A stretch of 64,000 nt of DNA from Rhodococcus rhodochrous (GCF_014854695.1 NZ_CP027557.1:3782001-3846000); one strand, 5' to 3'; counted from the stretch's first letter, positions 17,383-25,909 are shown. Notes: generated by a model from the letters alone, not told the origin. Numbers and translations are program-made.

Positions 17383-20300
17383 CTAGCGAAAGTCGCGTGA
17401 TCTGCTCGGCATTCGCAGATCCATGGCTTCGAGATGGTCGGCGAGGAGCGTGACCACCCCCTCGGCATTCTGGAGTCGGCCGCGAACGAGCAGGGCGGGA
17501 GCCGTGTGGGCCACGGTCCGGTAACGCGCCCACAGACCGACCGAGCACACCACGTTCACCATTCCGGTCTCGTCCTCGAGGTTGAGGAAGGTGACACCGG
17601 CGGCGGTCGCCGGTCGCTGCCGGTGGGTCACGGCCCCGCCGACGAGGATGCGTGTCCCGTCGGGGACCTGCAGCAGGTCCGCGGCCGGGATCACCCCGAG
17701 TTCGTCGAGCCTCTCGCGCAGGAACTGCGTCGGATAGCTGTCGGGCGAGATTCCCGTGGCCCAGACGTCGGCGGCGGCGAGTTCGAGAGCGCTCATGCCC
17801 GGCAGGGCCGGAGCCGGCACCGTCCCGATCCCAGGAAGCCGGCCGGGGCGTTGTGCCGCCGCCGGAGCCGCACCCCAGAGGGCTTCGCGGCGGGTGACAC
17901 CGAACGAGGAGAACGCTCCCGCGGTGGCCAGTGCCTCGACCTGCGCGGTGGTGAGACCGACGCGGGCGGCGAGGTCGGCGGGCGAGGTGTACGGGCCGTG
18001 GGCACTGCGTTCGGTCACGATGCGTTCGGCGAGGTCGTCGCCGATGTGCCGCACCGTCGCCAGGCCGAGCCGGACCTCTCGCCCTTCGTTCTCGAGGGTG
18101 GCGTGCGCGAGGCTCGCCCCGATGTCGGGGCCGTGGACGACCACACCGTGACGGCGGGCATCGGCGACCAGCGATTGCGGCGAGTAGAAACCCATCGGCT
18201 GAGCACGCAGCAGACCCGCGCAGAACGCTGCGGGATGGTGCAGTTTGAACCACGCCGAATAGAACACCAGCGAGGCGAAGCTCTGCGAATGACTTTCGGG
18301 GAAACCGAAATTCGCGAAGGCGTAGAGCTTCTCGTAGATGCGGTCGGCGACGTCCCCCGTGATGCCGTGCAGGTCCCGCATGCCCTGATAGAGGCGTCCC
18401 CGCAGACGCTCCATCTTCTCCGTCGACCGTTTCGATCCCATGGCGCGACGCAACCGGTCGGCCTCCGCCGCGGTGAATCCCGCGGCGTCGACGGCCATCT
18501 GCATGAGCTGTTCCTGGAAGAGCGGAACACCGAGGGTGCGTTCGAGGGCCTTCTCGAGGCACGGATGGTCGTAGGTGACGGGTTCGAGACCGTTGCGCCG
18601 CCGGATGTAGGGGTGCACCGAACCGCCCTGGATCGGGCCGGGCCGGATGATGGCCACCTCGATGACCAGATCGTAGAAGCAGCGCGGCTTCAACCGCGGC
18701 AGAGTGGCCATCTGCGCCCGCGACTCCACCTGGAAGACACCCACCGAGTCGGCGCGGCACAACATCTCGTAGACCCCCGGCTCGGAGAGGTCGAGGTGCG
18801 CGAGATCGACTCGGATGCCTTCGTGTTCGTCGACGAGGTCGATCATGTAGTGCAACGCGGAGAGCATGCCGAGGCCGAGCAGATCGAACTTCACGAGACC
18901 CGCTGCAGCACAGTCGTCCTTGTCCCACTGCAGAACGGTGCGTCCTTCCATTCGCGCCCATTCGACGGGGCACACGTCGGCGACGGGCCGGTCGCAGATC
19001 ACCATGCCGCCCGAGTGGATGCCGAGATGCCGTGGGAGACCTTCGATCTGTTCGGCGAGATCGAGAACCGTCTCCGGGATCCGTTCGTCGGTCTCTACCC
19101 GCACCCCACCCCACCGGCCGATCAGCTTGCTCCACGCGTCCTGCTGTCCCTGCGAGTATCCGAGAGCACGGGCCATGTCGCGGACGGCGGAACGACCGCG
19201 GTAGGTGATGACGTTCGCGACCTGCGCCGCATTGATGCGGCCGTACTTGCGGTAGACGTACTGGATCGCCTCCTCGCGCCGGTCGGATTCGATGTCGAGG
19301 TCGATGTCGGGTGGGCCGTCGCGTTCGGGCGACAGGAAGCGTTCGAACAGCAGCTTGTTGCCGACGGGGTCGACGTTGGTGATGCCGATCGCGTAGCAGA
19401 CCGCCGAGTTGGCGGCCGATCCTCGTCCCTGGCAGAGGATGTCGCTCCGCTTGCAGAAGTCGACGATGTCGTGGACGACGAGGAAGTATCCCGGGAATCC
19501 CAGCCGGCCGACGACGTCGAGTTCGTGTTCGATCTGCCGATAGGCGTCGGGGCGGCGCTCGACCGGACCGTAGCGGCGACGCGCCCCGTCGTAGGTGAGT
19601 TCGCGCAGCCAGGTGAACTCGGTGTGCCCGTCGGGAACATCGAAGGGCGGCAGTTTCGGGGCGACGAGACGCAGATCGAAGGCGCATTCACGACCGAGTT
19701 CGGCGGCATGGTGCACGACACCCGGAAAGGCCTCGAACAGCCGCGTCATCTCCTCCCCCGACCGCAGGTGCCCGCCTCCGGTCGGGGGGATCCGGCCGAC
19801 GGCGTCGTCGAGGCTCTGCCGGTCGGAGATCGCCGCCACGGCCATCGCCAGACGTCGCCGATGGGGATGCGCGAAGTGCGCCGCCGTGCTCGCGATGCAC
19901 GGAATGCCATGTCGCGCGGCAAGTTCGAAGAGGGCTGCGTTGCGTTCGTGGTCGTCGGGATATCCGTGACGGGTGAGTTCGACGGTCACGCGGTCGGCAC
20001 CGAACCGGTCGACGAGATCGAGCAATGCTGCTTCGGCGGCGGGGATCCCGCCCGTGGTGAGCGCCTGTCGCAGGTGCCCCCGACGACAACCGGTGAGGAT
20101 CTGCCAGTGCCCACCGGCGGCGTCGGTGAGCGCGTCGTAGTCGTACCTCGGGTTGTTCTTCTCCCCTCCTGCGAGGTGGGCGTCGGCGATCTGCCGCGAC
20201 AGGCGTCGATAGCCCTCCTGACCGCGGGCGAGGACGAGCAGGTGCGCATCGTCGAGGCCCAGCTCGGCTCCGAAGACGGTGCGGATGTCGAGTTCGCGTG

Positions 20301-20634
20301 CGGCTTCGGCGAATCGCACCGCCCCGTACAGTCCGTCGTGGTCGGTCACCGCGAGGGCCTCGAGTCCGAGTCGTGCCGCCTCCTCGGCGAGTTCCTCCGG
20401 CGTGGAGGCACCGTCGAGGAAGCTGAACGCAGAGTGGGCGTGCAGTTCGGCGTAGGGCACGACCGGCCCTTGTGGACGTCGGACCCGCGCCTCGTACTCG
20501 GCGCGGGTGCGCGACCACGCCGGGCTGTCGCTCCCGTCGCCGGGATGTTCGGCATCGCGACGGGAAGTGCCGGGTCGTCCCGAGAGCACACGTTCCATCT
20601 CCGACCAGGTCGGCGGACCGTTTCCCCATCCCAC
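17383..20634 (-). CDS. dnaE2: Error-prone DNA polymerase III alpha subunit (mutasome catalytic subunit)
   Basis: A 1083-residue family C polymerase that performs mutagenic translesion synthesis after DNA damage together with ImuA' and ImuB. The N-terminal PHP domain is clear (YAELHAHSAFSFLDGASTPE, TDHDGLYG). The polymerase active-site aspartates lie in PPDIDLDIESDRREEAI. Further blocks are GRGSAANSAVCYAIGITNVD and the C-terminal OB-fold ending near RPATAAGVTFLNLEDETGMV. The GTG at 20634 gives VGWGNGPPTWSEMERVL, matching the mycobacterial DnaE2 start, and lies 28 bases from a LexA-type box. The partner genes imuA'-imuB sit about 12 kb away, so the cassette is split. Confidence 0.96.
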   Translation of the reverse strand: MGWGNGPPTWSEMERVLSGRPGTSRRDAEHPGDGSDSPAWSRTRAEYEARVRRPQGPVVPYAELHAHSAFSFLDGASTPEELAEEAARLGLEALAVTDHDGLYGAVRFAEAARELDIRTVFGAELGLDDAHLLVLARGQEGYRRLSRQIADAHLAGGEKNNPRYDYDALTDAAGGHWQILTGCRRGHLRQALTTGGIPAAEAALLDLVDRFGADRVTVELTRHGYPDDHERNAALFELAARHGIPCIASTAAHFAHPHRRRLAMAVAAISDRQSLDDAVGRIPPTGGGHLRSGEEMTRLFEAFPGVVHHAAELGRECAFDLRLVAPKLPPFDVPDGHTEFTWLRELTYDGARRRYGPVERRPDAYRQIEHELDVVGRLGFPGYFLVVHDIVDFCKRSDILCQGRGSAANSAVCYAIGITNVDPVGNKLLFERFLSPERDGPPDIDLDIESDRREEAIQYVYRKYGRINAAQVANVITYRGRSAVRDMARALGYSQGQQDAWSKLIGRWGGVRVETDERIPETVLDLAEQIEGLPRHLGIHSGGMVICDRPVADVCPVEWARMEGRTVLQWDKDDCAAAGLVKFDLLGLGMLSALHYMIDLVDEHEGIRVDLAHLDLSEPGVYEMLCRADSVGVFQVESRAQMATLPRLKPRCFYDLVIEVAIIRPGPIQGGSVHPYIRRRNGLEPVTYDHPCLEKALERTLGVPLFQEQLMQMAVDAAGFTAAEADRLRRAMGSKRSTEKMERLRGRLYQGMRDLHGITGDVADRIYEKLYAFANFGFPESHSQSFASLVFYSAWFKLHHPAAFCAGLLRAQPMGFYSPQSLVADARRHGVVVHGPDIGASLAHATLENEGREVRLGLATVRHIGDDLAERIVTERSAHGPYTSPADLAARVGLTTAQVEALATAGAFSSFGVTRREALWGAAPAAAQRPGRLPGIGTVPAPALPGMSALELAAADVWATGISPDSYPTQFLRERLDELGVIPAADLLQVPDGTRILVGGAVTHRQRPATAAGVTFLNLEDETGMVNVVCSVGLWARYRTVAHTAPALLVRGRLQNAEGVVTLLADHLEAMDLRMPSRSRDFR

Positions 20635-20661
20635 TCCGGCACCTCCTCGACCGATCCAGTA

Positions 20662-20677
20662 TCGCACATGTGTTCGA
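20662..20677 (-). promoter_or_regulatory. LexA (SOS) box upstream of dnaE2
   Basis: TCGCACATGTGTTCGA matches the actinobacterial SOS box TCGAAC-N4-GTTCGA with one mismatch. It lies 28-43 bases upstream of the dnaE2 start. A second inverted repeat, TCGAAC-N5-GTTCGA at 20673-20689, overlaps it but has a five-base spacer. Confidence 0.75.
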
Positions 20678-20749
20678 ACGAGACGTTCGAACACGCGCAG
20701 TTCTCGTCGCGACACGCCGGGAGTCGGCGACGAGAACTGCACGATCGAC

Positions 20750-20800
20750 TGCAACCAGGGGGTTGCATCACGGGCCAGCAAGTGCAACCCTGGAGTTGCA
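20750..20800. promoter_or_regulatory. Two palindromic operators before the SRPBCC-ArsR operon
   Basis: Site 1 is TGCAACCAGGGGGTTGCA (20750-20767), with perfect seven-base arms. Site 2 is TGCAACCCTGGAGTTGCA (20783-20800), with perfect six-base arms. The centres are 33 bases apart, three helical turns, and the second site ends 22 bases before the SRPBCC start. The ArsR-type repressor encoded at the end of the operon is the likely ligand. Confidence 0.75.
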
Positions 20801-20821
20801 TTCCCATCGAAGGAGGCAATC

Positions 20822-21280
20822 ATGACCGACGAACTCGACCGCATCGAACGCGACATCACCATCGACGCCCCCGTGGACCGGGTGTGGACACTCGTGGCCG
20901 AACCCGGCTGGTACATCAACGACAACGAGTGGACCGAGCACCGCCTCGAACACGACGGAGATCTCACCACCGTGCACGATCCGGTCCACGGCGCCTTCGT
21001 CTTCCGCACCGTGACCCTCGACGAACCGCACTACGCGGCCTTCCGCTGGCTCGCCGACCACACCGATCCCGACAGCCCGTCGACCCTCGTCGAGTTCCGG
21101 CTCACCGCCCTCGACACCGACACGACCGAATTACGCGTCACGGAAACCGGATTCGACTCCCTGCCCGGCGACGCGAGCGAACGCCGCACCCGCTTCGAGG
21201 AGAACTCCCGGGGCTGGACCACCGAACTGGAGATCGCCAAGCACCATCTCGAGAAGGACGGAAGCGTTGCCCGACGCTGA
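20822..21280 (+). CDS. SRPBCC (AHSA1-like) domain protein
   Basis: A 152-residue single-domain START/Bet v1-like protein. The opening (IERDITIDAPVDRVWTLVAEPGWYINDN) and the closing helix with DSLPGDASERRTRFEENSRGWTTELEIAKHHLE are typical of the AHSA1 group, which binds hydrophobic ligands. An AAGGAGG ribosome site precedes the ATG at 20822. It overlaps the ArsR gene by 14 bases; SRPBCC-ArsR pairs are common in actinobacteria, but their ligand is unknown. Confidence 0.88.
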   Translation: MTDELDRIERDITIDAPVDRVWTLVAEPGWYINDNEWTEHRLEHDGDLTTVHDPVHGAFVFRTVTLDEPHYAAFRWLADHTDPDSPSTLVEFRLTALDTDTTELRVTETGFDSLPGDASERRTRFEENSRGWTTELEIAKHHLEKDGSVARR

Positions 21281-21599
21281 GTTCTCCGCCGACCTGCATC
21301 CCGTCTTCGCGGCCCTGGCCGACGACACCCGGTGGCGCATCCTGCAGCGACTGGGCCGATCCCCGGCGTCGGCGTCCGGGCTCGCGGCCGAGTTCACGGT
21401 CTCCCGTCAGGCCATCGCCAAGCATCTGGCGGTGCTCGAACGGTGCGGTCTCGTGACCTCCGAGCGCGCCGGACGGGAGATCCGCTTCTCCGCCGTCGGA
21501 TCGCGGCTGAGCGCGGTCGGGCGTGCGATCGACGCCGTGGGGGCAGGCTGGGACCGCCGCCTGTCCGCGATCAAGAAGGCGGCCGAACGGCCTCAGTAA
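21267..21599 (+). CDS. ArsR-family winged-helix repressor
   Basis: A 110-residue regulator. The fold runs from VFAALADDTRWRILQRLG through the recognition helix VSRQAIAKHLAVLERCGLV and the wing ERAGREIRFSAV. No cysteine pair for metal sensing is visible, so it is not a classical metal-responsive ArsR; it belongs to the group paired with SRPBCC proteins. Translation probably starts at the TTG at 21267, inside the end of the SRPBCC gene, after GGACGGAAG. It probably represses its own operon through the two palindromes upstream. Confidence 0.88.
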   Translation: MPDAEFSADLHPVFAALADDTRWRILQRLGRSPASASGLAAEFTVSRQAIAKHLAVLERCGLVTSERAGREIRFSAVGSRLSAVGRAIDAVGAGWDRRLSAIKKAAERPQ

Positions 21600-22498
21600 C
21601 CCGCGTTCGGATCGACCCGGGCGATCAACTCCTCACCCGCGGCGAACCGGCGTACGTTCTCCTCGAGGGTCGGCGCGAACGTCTGCGTCAGCCGGCTGCG
21701 CGTATTGGCGATGTGCGGTGTGATCACGGCGTTGTCGAGATCCCACAGCGGATGACCGTCGGGCAACGGTTCGGGATCGGTCACGTCGAGGACCGCCCCG
21801 GCGATCGCACCGTCCCCGAGCGCCTTCACCAGCGCGTCGGTGTCGACGAGGTTGCCCCGCGCGACGTTCACGAGCCACGCCGACCCGGGCATCGCCGCGA
21901 GCGCGGCGGCGTCGACGAGATGATCGGTCTCGGCGGTCGCGGGTGCGGCGACGACGAAGTGATCGGCCATCGACCACACCTCCGACGTGCGGTCGGCCGG
22001 CAGCGTGACCTTCGCGCCGTCGACGGGACGGCCCGAACGATTGACCGCGACGACGGACGCGCCGAGGGCATGCAGGCGCGGGATCATCGCCCGGCCGATA
22101 CCGCCGCATCCGACGATGGCCACGGTCGAGCCGTGGAGGGTCCGCACCCGCGGGTCGAGAACGTCCTTGGTCCACCGCTTCGCGGCAACCGAGGCGTGGA
22201 ACTGCCGCAACCCCACGAGCAGCGCTCCCACCGCGTACTCGGCCACGTTGTCGGCGTACACACCGGACGCATTCGCCCACAGCCGGCGGTCGTCGATCAC
22301 GCCCGCCCGGAAGAACGGTTCGATACCCGCGTAGGTGAGCTGCACCCAGCGCACCCGGTCGGGCAGATCCGGGAATTCCTCGGCGCTGCCGTCCCACACC
22401 AGGGCGTCGGCCTCGTCCAGTTCGGAGAGGGTTCCACCGCCGGAGACGATCGCGGCGGCGAGGTGTTCGTCGTGGCCCGGTCCGAGATGAATACGCAT
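21593..22498 (-). CDS. D-isomer-specific 2-hydroxyacid dehydrogenase
   Basis: A 301-residue NAD(P)-dependent dehydrogenase that would interconvert a 2-keto acid and a D-2-hydroxy acid. The cofactor fold has VAIVGCGGIGRAMIPRLHALG, followed by VVAVNRSG. The catalytic set is the Arg in LVNVARGNLVDTDAL, the Glu in DVTDPEPLPDGHPLW, and the His in NAVITPHIAN. The protein is at the short end of the family. Its 3' end overlaps the convergent ArsR gene by seven bases; its 5' end is divergent from the YCII/ECF42 pair. Substrate is unknown. Confidence 0.88.
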   Translation of the reverse strand: MRIHLGPGHDEHLAAAIVSGGGTLSELDEADALVWDGSAEEFPDLPDRVRWVQLTYAGIEPFFRAGVIDDRRLWANASGVYADNVAEYAVGALLVGLRQFHASVAAKRWTKDVLDPRVRTLHGSTVAIVGCGGIGRAMIPRLHALGASVVAVNRSGRPVDGAKVTLPADRTSEVWSMADHFVVAAPATAETDHLVDAAALAAMPGSAWLVNVARGNLVDTDALVKALGDGAIAGAVLDVTDPEPLPDGHPLWDLDNAVITPHIANTRSRLTQTFAPTLEENVRRFAAGEELIARVDPNAGY

Positions 22499-22533
22499 GC
22501 CGCGACCCTAACCTCGAATCGTTCGCGGAGGGA

Positions 22534-22560
22534 TGTCGAGAATCCGGAAGCGGCTCCGTC
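22534..22560 (+). promoter_or_regulatory. Candidate ECF42-type promoter
   Basis: TGTCGA at 22534-22539 is followed after 17 bases by CGTC at 22557-22560. This matches the -35 and -10 elements reported for ECF42 sigma factors, and it lies about 50 bases before the DGPF-protein gene that accompanies the ECF42 gene. Autoregulation is therefore likely. Confidence 0.65.
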
Positions 22561-22610
22561 TCCTCCATGAACGCGGCCACAATGGGCCGTACCGCACGGA
22601 GGAGAACATC

Positions 22611-23018
22611 ATGGCCAAGTACCTGCTGCTCAAGCATTACCGCGGCGCCCCGGCAGCGGTGAACGACGTACCCATGGATCAGTGGGAGCCGGACGAGGTG
22701 TCGGCCCACATCCGGTACATGCAGGATTTCGCCGCCCGTCTCGAGAGCACCGGCGAGTTCGTCGACGCGCAGGCGCTCTCCCCGGAGGGCACCTTCGTCC
22801 GCTACGACGGTGAGGGACGTCCCCCGGCCACCGACGGGCCGTTCCCGGAGACGAAGGATCTCATCGCCGGGTGGATGGTGATCGACGTCGACAGCTACGA
22901 CCGGGCACTGGAACTGGCCGGCGAACTGTCGGCCGCGCCGGGAGCCGGCGGGAAGCCGATCCACGAATGGCTCGAGGTGCGACCGTTCATGTCCGAACCG
23001 CCGACCGTCACGGAGTAG
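22611..23018 (+). CDS. YCII/DGPF-domain protein
   Basis: A 135-residue protein of the YCII superfamily. It starts MAKYLLLKHYRG and carries the hallmark ATDGPFPETKDLIAGWMVIDV (DGPF motif) around residues 80-95. DGPF proteins are the typical neighbours and targets of ECF42 sigma factors. A GGAGGAG ribosome site lies upstream of the ATG at 22611, and the ECF42 gene starts two bases after the stop. Biochemical role is unknown; the fold resembles small ferredoxin-like enzymes with a His-Asp pair. Confidence 0.9.
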   Translation: MAKYLLLKHYRGAPAAVNDVPMDQWEPDEVSAHIRYMQDFAARLESTGEFVDAQALSPEGTFVRYDGEGRPPATDGPFPETKDLIAGWMVIDVDSYDRALELAGELSAAPGAGGKPIHEWLEVRPFMSEPPTVTE

Positions 23019-23020
23019 AC

Positions 23021-24160
23021 GTGGACGAGGCGTTGCTGCGCACGCTCGTCCCCACGGTGATCGGCATCCTCGTCCGCCGCGGAGCGGATTTCGCGTCGGC
23101 CGAGGATGCCGTCCAGGACGCGCTCGTCGAAGCCCTGCGGGTGTGGCCGGAGGATCCGCCGCGCGACCCGAAGGGCTGGCTGGTCGCGGTGGCGTGGCGC
23201 AGATTCCTCGACACCGTGCGCGCCGACGCGTCCCGTCGACGCCGCGAGATCCTCGTCGACGCCGAGCCCCGGCCGGGGCCGGGCACACCGGTGGACGACA
23301 CGCTCGCGTTGTACTTCCTGTGTGCCCACCCGTCGCTCACGCCCGGCTCGGCGGTCGCGCTCACCCTGCGTGCCGTCGGCGGGTTGACGACCCGGCAGAT
23401 CGCGCAGGCCTATCTCGTTCCGGAAGCGACGATGGCCCAACGCATCAGCCGGGCCAAGCGCACGATCGCGGACGTCCGGCTGGATCGGCCGGGCGATGTC
23501 GCGACGGTGTTGCGGGTGCTCTATCTCGTGTTCAACGAGGGCTATTCGGGTGACGTCGACCTGGCCACCGAGGCCGTCCGGCTCACGCGCGGGCTGGCAG
23601 CGGTGATCGACCACCCCGAGGTGTCGGGTCTGCTCGCGCTGATGCTGCTCCATCACGCCCGGCGAGCGGCGCGCATCCGGCCGGACGGCAGTCTCGTTCC
23701 CCTCACCGAACAGGATCGCAGCCTGTGGGACACGCGTCTGATCTCGGAGGGCGTGGAGATCCTGCAGGCCGCGCTCGCCCGCGACCGGCTCGGCGAGTTC
23801 CAGGCGCAGGCCGCCGTCGCCGCCCTGCATGCCGACGCGCGTACCGCGGAGGAGACCGACTGGGTGCAGATCGTCGAGTGGTACGACGAGCTCCTGCGGT
23901 TCACCGACAACCCGGTGGCCCGTCTCAACCGTGCCGTCGCGGTCGGTGAGGCCGACGGACCCCACGCCGGTCTCGCAGCAATGGCCGAGCTCGACCCCAG
24001 CCTGCCCCGGTACACGGCGGCCGCGGCGTATCTCCACGAACGCGCCGGCGACACCGCGACGGCGGCCCGGCTCTACGCCGAGGCCGCGCACCTGGCGACC
24101 AGCGTGCCCGAACGCGACCATCTCGTGCGGCAGGCGGCACGCCTGCACAGCGTTTCCTGA
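23021..24160 (+). CDS. ECF42-group RNA polymerase sigma factor with TPR-like C-terminal extension
   Basis: A 379-residue sigma factor. Region 2 (ASAEDAVQDALVEALRVWP, then PKGWLVAVAWRRFLD) and region 4 (GLTTRQIAQAYLVPEATMAQRISRAK) occupy the first ~165 residues. A ~200-residue extension with DUF6596 and TPR-like helices follows: VFNEGYSGD, LTRGLAAVIDHPEVSGLLALM, NRAVAVGEADGPHAGL, then YLHERAGDTATAARLYAEA. This architecture plus the adjacent DGPF gene defines the ECF42 group, which has no anti-sigma factor and is thought to be regulated by the extension. The GTG at 23021 is preferred because it follows the YCII stop directly. Confidence 0.92.
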   Translation: MDEALLRTLVPTVIGILVRRGADFASAEDAVQDALVEALRVWPEDPPRDPKGWLVAVAWRRFLDTVRADASRRRREILVDAEPRPGPGTPVDDTLALYFLCAHPSLTPGSAVALTLRAVGGLTTRQIAQAYLVPEATMAQRISRAKRTIADVRLDRPGDVATVLRVLYLVFNEGYSGDVDLATEAVRLTRGLAAVIDHPEVSGLLALMLLHHARRAARIRPDGSLVPLTEQDRSLWDTRLISEGVEILQAALARDRLGEFQAQAAVAALHADARTAEETDWVQIVEWYDELLRFTDNPVARLNRAVAVGEADGPHAGLAAMAELDPSLPRYTAAAAYLHERAGDTATAARLYAEAAHLATSVPERDHLVRQAARLHSVS

Positions 24161-24234
24161 GGTTCCGTCAGGGTTCTCCCCCACCACGAAATCCGGTGCC
24201 ACGCCGGATGTGCCGACGGTGCGGGAGAACGAGC

Positions 24235-25764
24235 ATGGGTGTCGTGAAACTCCTGGTGCGTCTGCTCGCCATACCCTTCGTGCTCTTCATCGCGTTCGTG
24301 GCGGTCATCGGTGGCCTGGCCGTCCACGCGTGGACCACGCGCGCGCTCGACACCACCGGACGCGTCGACTTCGACACCGCCCTGCGCATCCCTCCCGTCG
24401 AGTCGGGCACCGTCGACGCCGACGGCACGCGCGTGTTCGACCTGACCATGCGGCGCGGCACGACCGACCTCGGGCACGGCCCCGACACCCGGACGTGGGG
24501 CGTGAACGGCAGCTATCTCGGACCCACCCTCCGCGCCGTGCGCGGAGAGAACGTGCGCGTGAACGTCACGAACGAGCTCGGCGAGACGAGCACGATGCAC
24601 TGGCACGGCATGCACCTGCCCGCGGCGATGGACGGCGGACCGCATCAGCCGATCGAGCCGGGAACGACGTGGTCGCCGTACTGGACCGTCGATCAACCGG
24701 CCGCGACCCTCTGGTACCACCCGCACCTGCACGGTTCCACCGCCGCGCACGTGTACCGGGGTGTCGCGGGCATGTTCCTGATCGACGAGCCCGGCACGTC
24801 GCCGCTCCCCCACGACTACGGGGTCGACGACATCCCCCTCATCGTCCAGGACCGGAAGTTCGACGGTGACCAACTCGACGACAGCAACGCGATCTTCGCC
24901 GATGTCGGCACGCTCGGCGACGAGATCCTCGTCAACGGCACACCGCGGCCGTTCCTGGACGTCGCTACCGAGACGGTCCGGCTCCGGGTGCTCAACGCGT
25001 CGAACGCGCGCGTCTACAACTTCTCGTTCGACACCGGGATGCCGTTCCTCGTCGTCGGCAGCGACGGTGGTCTGCTCGAGGAGCCGCGGGCCGTCCGCAG
25101 TCTCCAGTTGTCGCCGGGTGAGCGCGCCGAGATCGTCGTCCGGCCGGAAGCAGGTTCGAGGCACGTGCTGCGCAGCACCCCGCCCGAGCTGAAGGCCGGC
25201 TTCTGGCAGGACCGCTTCTCCGGTGGCGACGACCGCATGGACGTCCTCGAGCTGCGGGCGGCACCCGTCCTCAGGTCGTCGGCCGCGATCCCGGAGAGAC
25301 TGACCACCCTTCCGGAGCTCGGGGAACCGAGCAGCACCCGCCGCATCGACCTGACCTCGTCGACGACCATCAACGATCGCGAGATGGACATGGGCCGGAT
25401 CGACGAGGTGGTCGTCGCCGGCACCACCGAACTCTGGGAGGTGCGCAACGTCAGCGGCACGATCCACAACTTCCACATCCACGACGTGCAGTTCGAGATC
25501 CTCGGCATAACCGGGGTGAGTCCTGACCATCCGTCCCTGGCCGGTCGCAAGGACACCGTCTTCGTCCCGCCGGCGGCGACCGTGCGTCTGCTCGTTCCGT
25601 TCGGTAGCCACACCGATCCGGCGATGCCGTACATGTACCACTGTCACCTGCTCAAACACGAGGACAGCGGCATGATGGGACAGTTCGTGGTGGTCGGCGC
25701 CGACGAGGTGCACGACGTGACGCAGGCGGCCGGCACGGCCCACCATGCCCACGACGGCGGGTGA
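24235..25764 (+). CDS. Membrane-anchored multicopper oxidase
   Basis: A 509-residue laccase-like oxidase. All four copper-binding blocks are present: MHWHGMHLP near residue 122, WYHPHLHGSTAAH near 162, HNFHIHDVQFE near 412, and the type 1 site HCHLLKHEDSGMM near 470. It would oxidise Cu(I) or phenolic substrates at the outer face of the membrane. The N-terminus is a single hydrophobic span (VKLLVRLLAIPFVLFIAFVA) with no twin-arginine motif, which is unusual because such oxidases normally leave via Tat. The ATG at 24235 is 74 bases after the ECF42 gene and could be read through from it. Confidence 0.92.
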   Translation: MGVVKLLVRLLAIPFVLFIAFVAVIGGLAVHAWTTRALDTTGRVDFDTALRIPPVESGTVDADGTRVFDLTMRRGTTDLGHGPDTRTWGVNGSYLGPTLRAVRGENVRVNVTNELGETSTMHWHGMHLPAAMDGGPHQPIEPGTTWSPYWTVDQPAATLWYHPHLHGSTAAHVYRGVAGMFLIDEPGTSPLPHDYGVDDIPLIVQDRKFDGDQLDDSNAIFADVGTLGDEILVNGTPRPFLDVATETVRLRVLNASNARVYNFSFDTGMPFLVVGSDGGLLEEPRAVRSLQLSPGERAEIVVRPEAGSRHVLRSTPPELKAGFWQDRFSGGDDRMDVLELRAAPVLRSSAAIPERLTTLPELGEPSSTRRIDLTSSTTINDREMDMGRIDEVVVAGTTELWEVRNVSGTIHNFHIHDVQFEILGITGVSPDHPSLAGRKDTVFVPPAATVRLLVPFGSHTDPAMPYMYHCHLLKHEDSGMMGQFVVVGADEVHDVTQAAGTAHHAHDGG

Positions 25765-25893
25765 ACCCGGTCACGTCCGGCAGGGCCGGGAATGGATCCT
25801 TGCCCACCCCTGTTGAGGAGTGTGGATCGGCGCGTCGCGTACGCCCCGGAGCCAATGAGAAACCGCCTTCGTGGAATACCGTCCGGCTGGAGC

Positions 25894-25909
25894 CACGTTG
25901 CGCAACGTG
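25894..25909. promoter_or_regulatory. Perfect 16-bp palindrome upstream of the MMPL gene
   Basis: CACGTTGCGCAACGTG is a perfect palindrome in the 285-base gap between the oxidase and the MMPL transporter, about 140 bases before the transporter start. Its form fits a dimeric repressor such as a TetR or MarR protein, but no regulator gene is adjacent. Apart from this, the gap shows no ORF or clear promoter. Confidence 0.5.

Noticed and set aside
20673-20689. TCGAAC-N5-GTTCGA as the main LexA box of dnaE2
   Set aside because: The spacer is five bases rather than four; the overlapping TCGCAC-N4-GTTCGA fits better, though both may contribute.
17434-21456. Very long + strand open frame (over 1300 codons) across dnaE2
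   Set aside because: It is the antisense shadow of dnaE2; the GC-rich codon pattern leaves stops rare on the other strand, and the translation has no domains.
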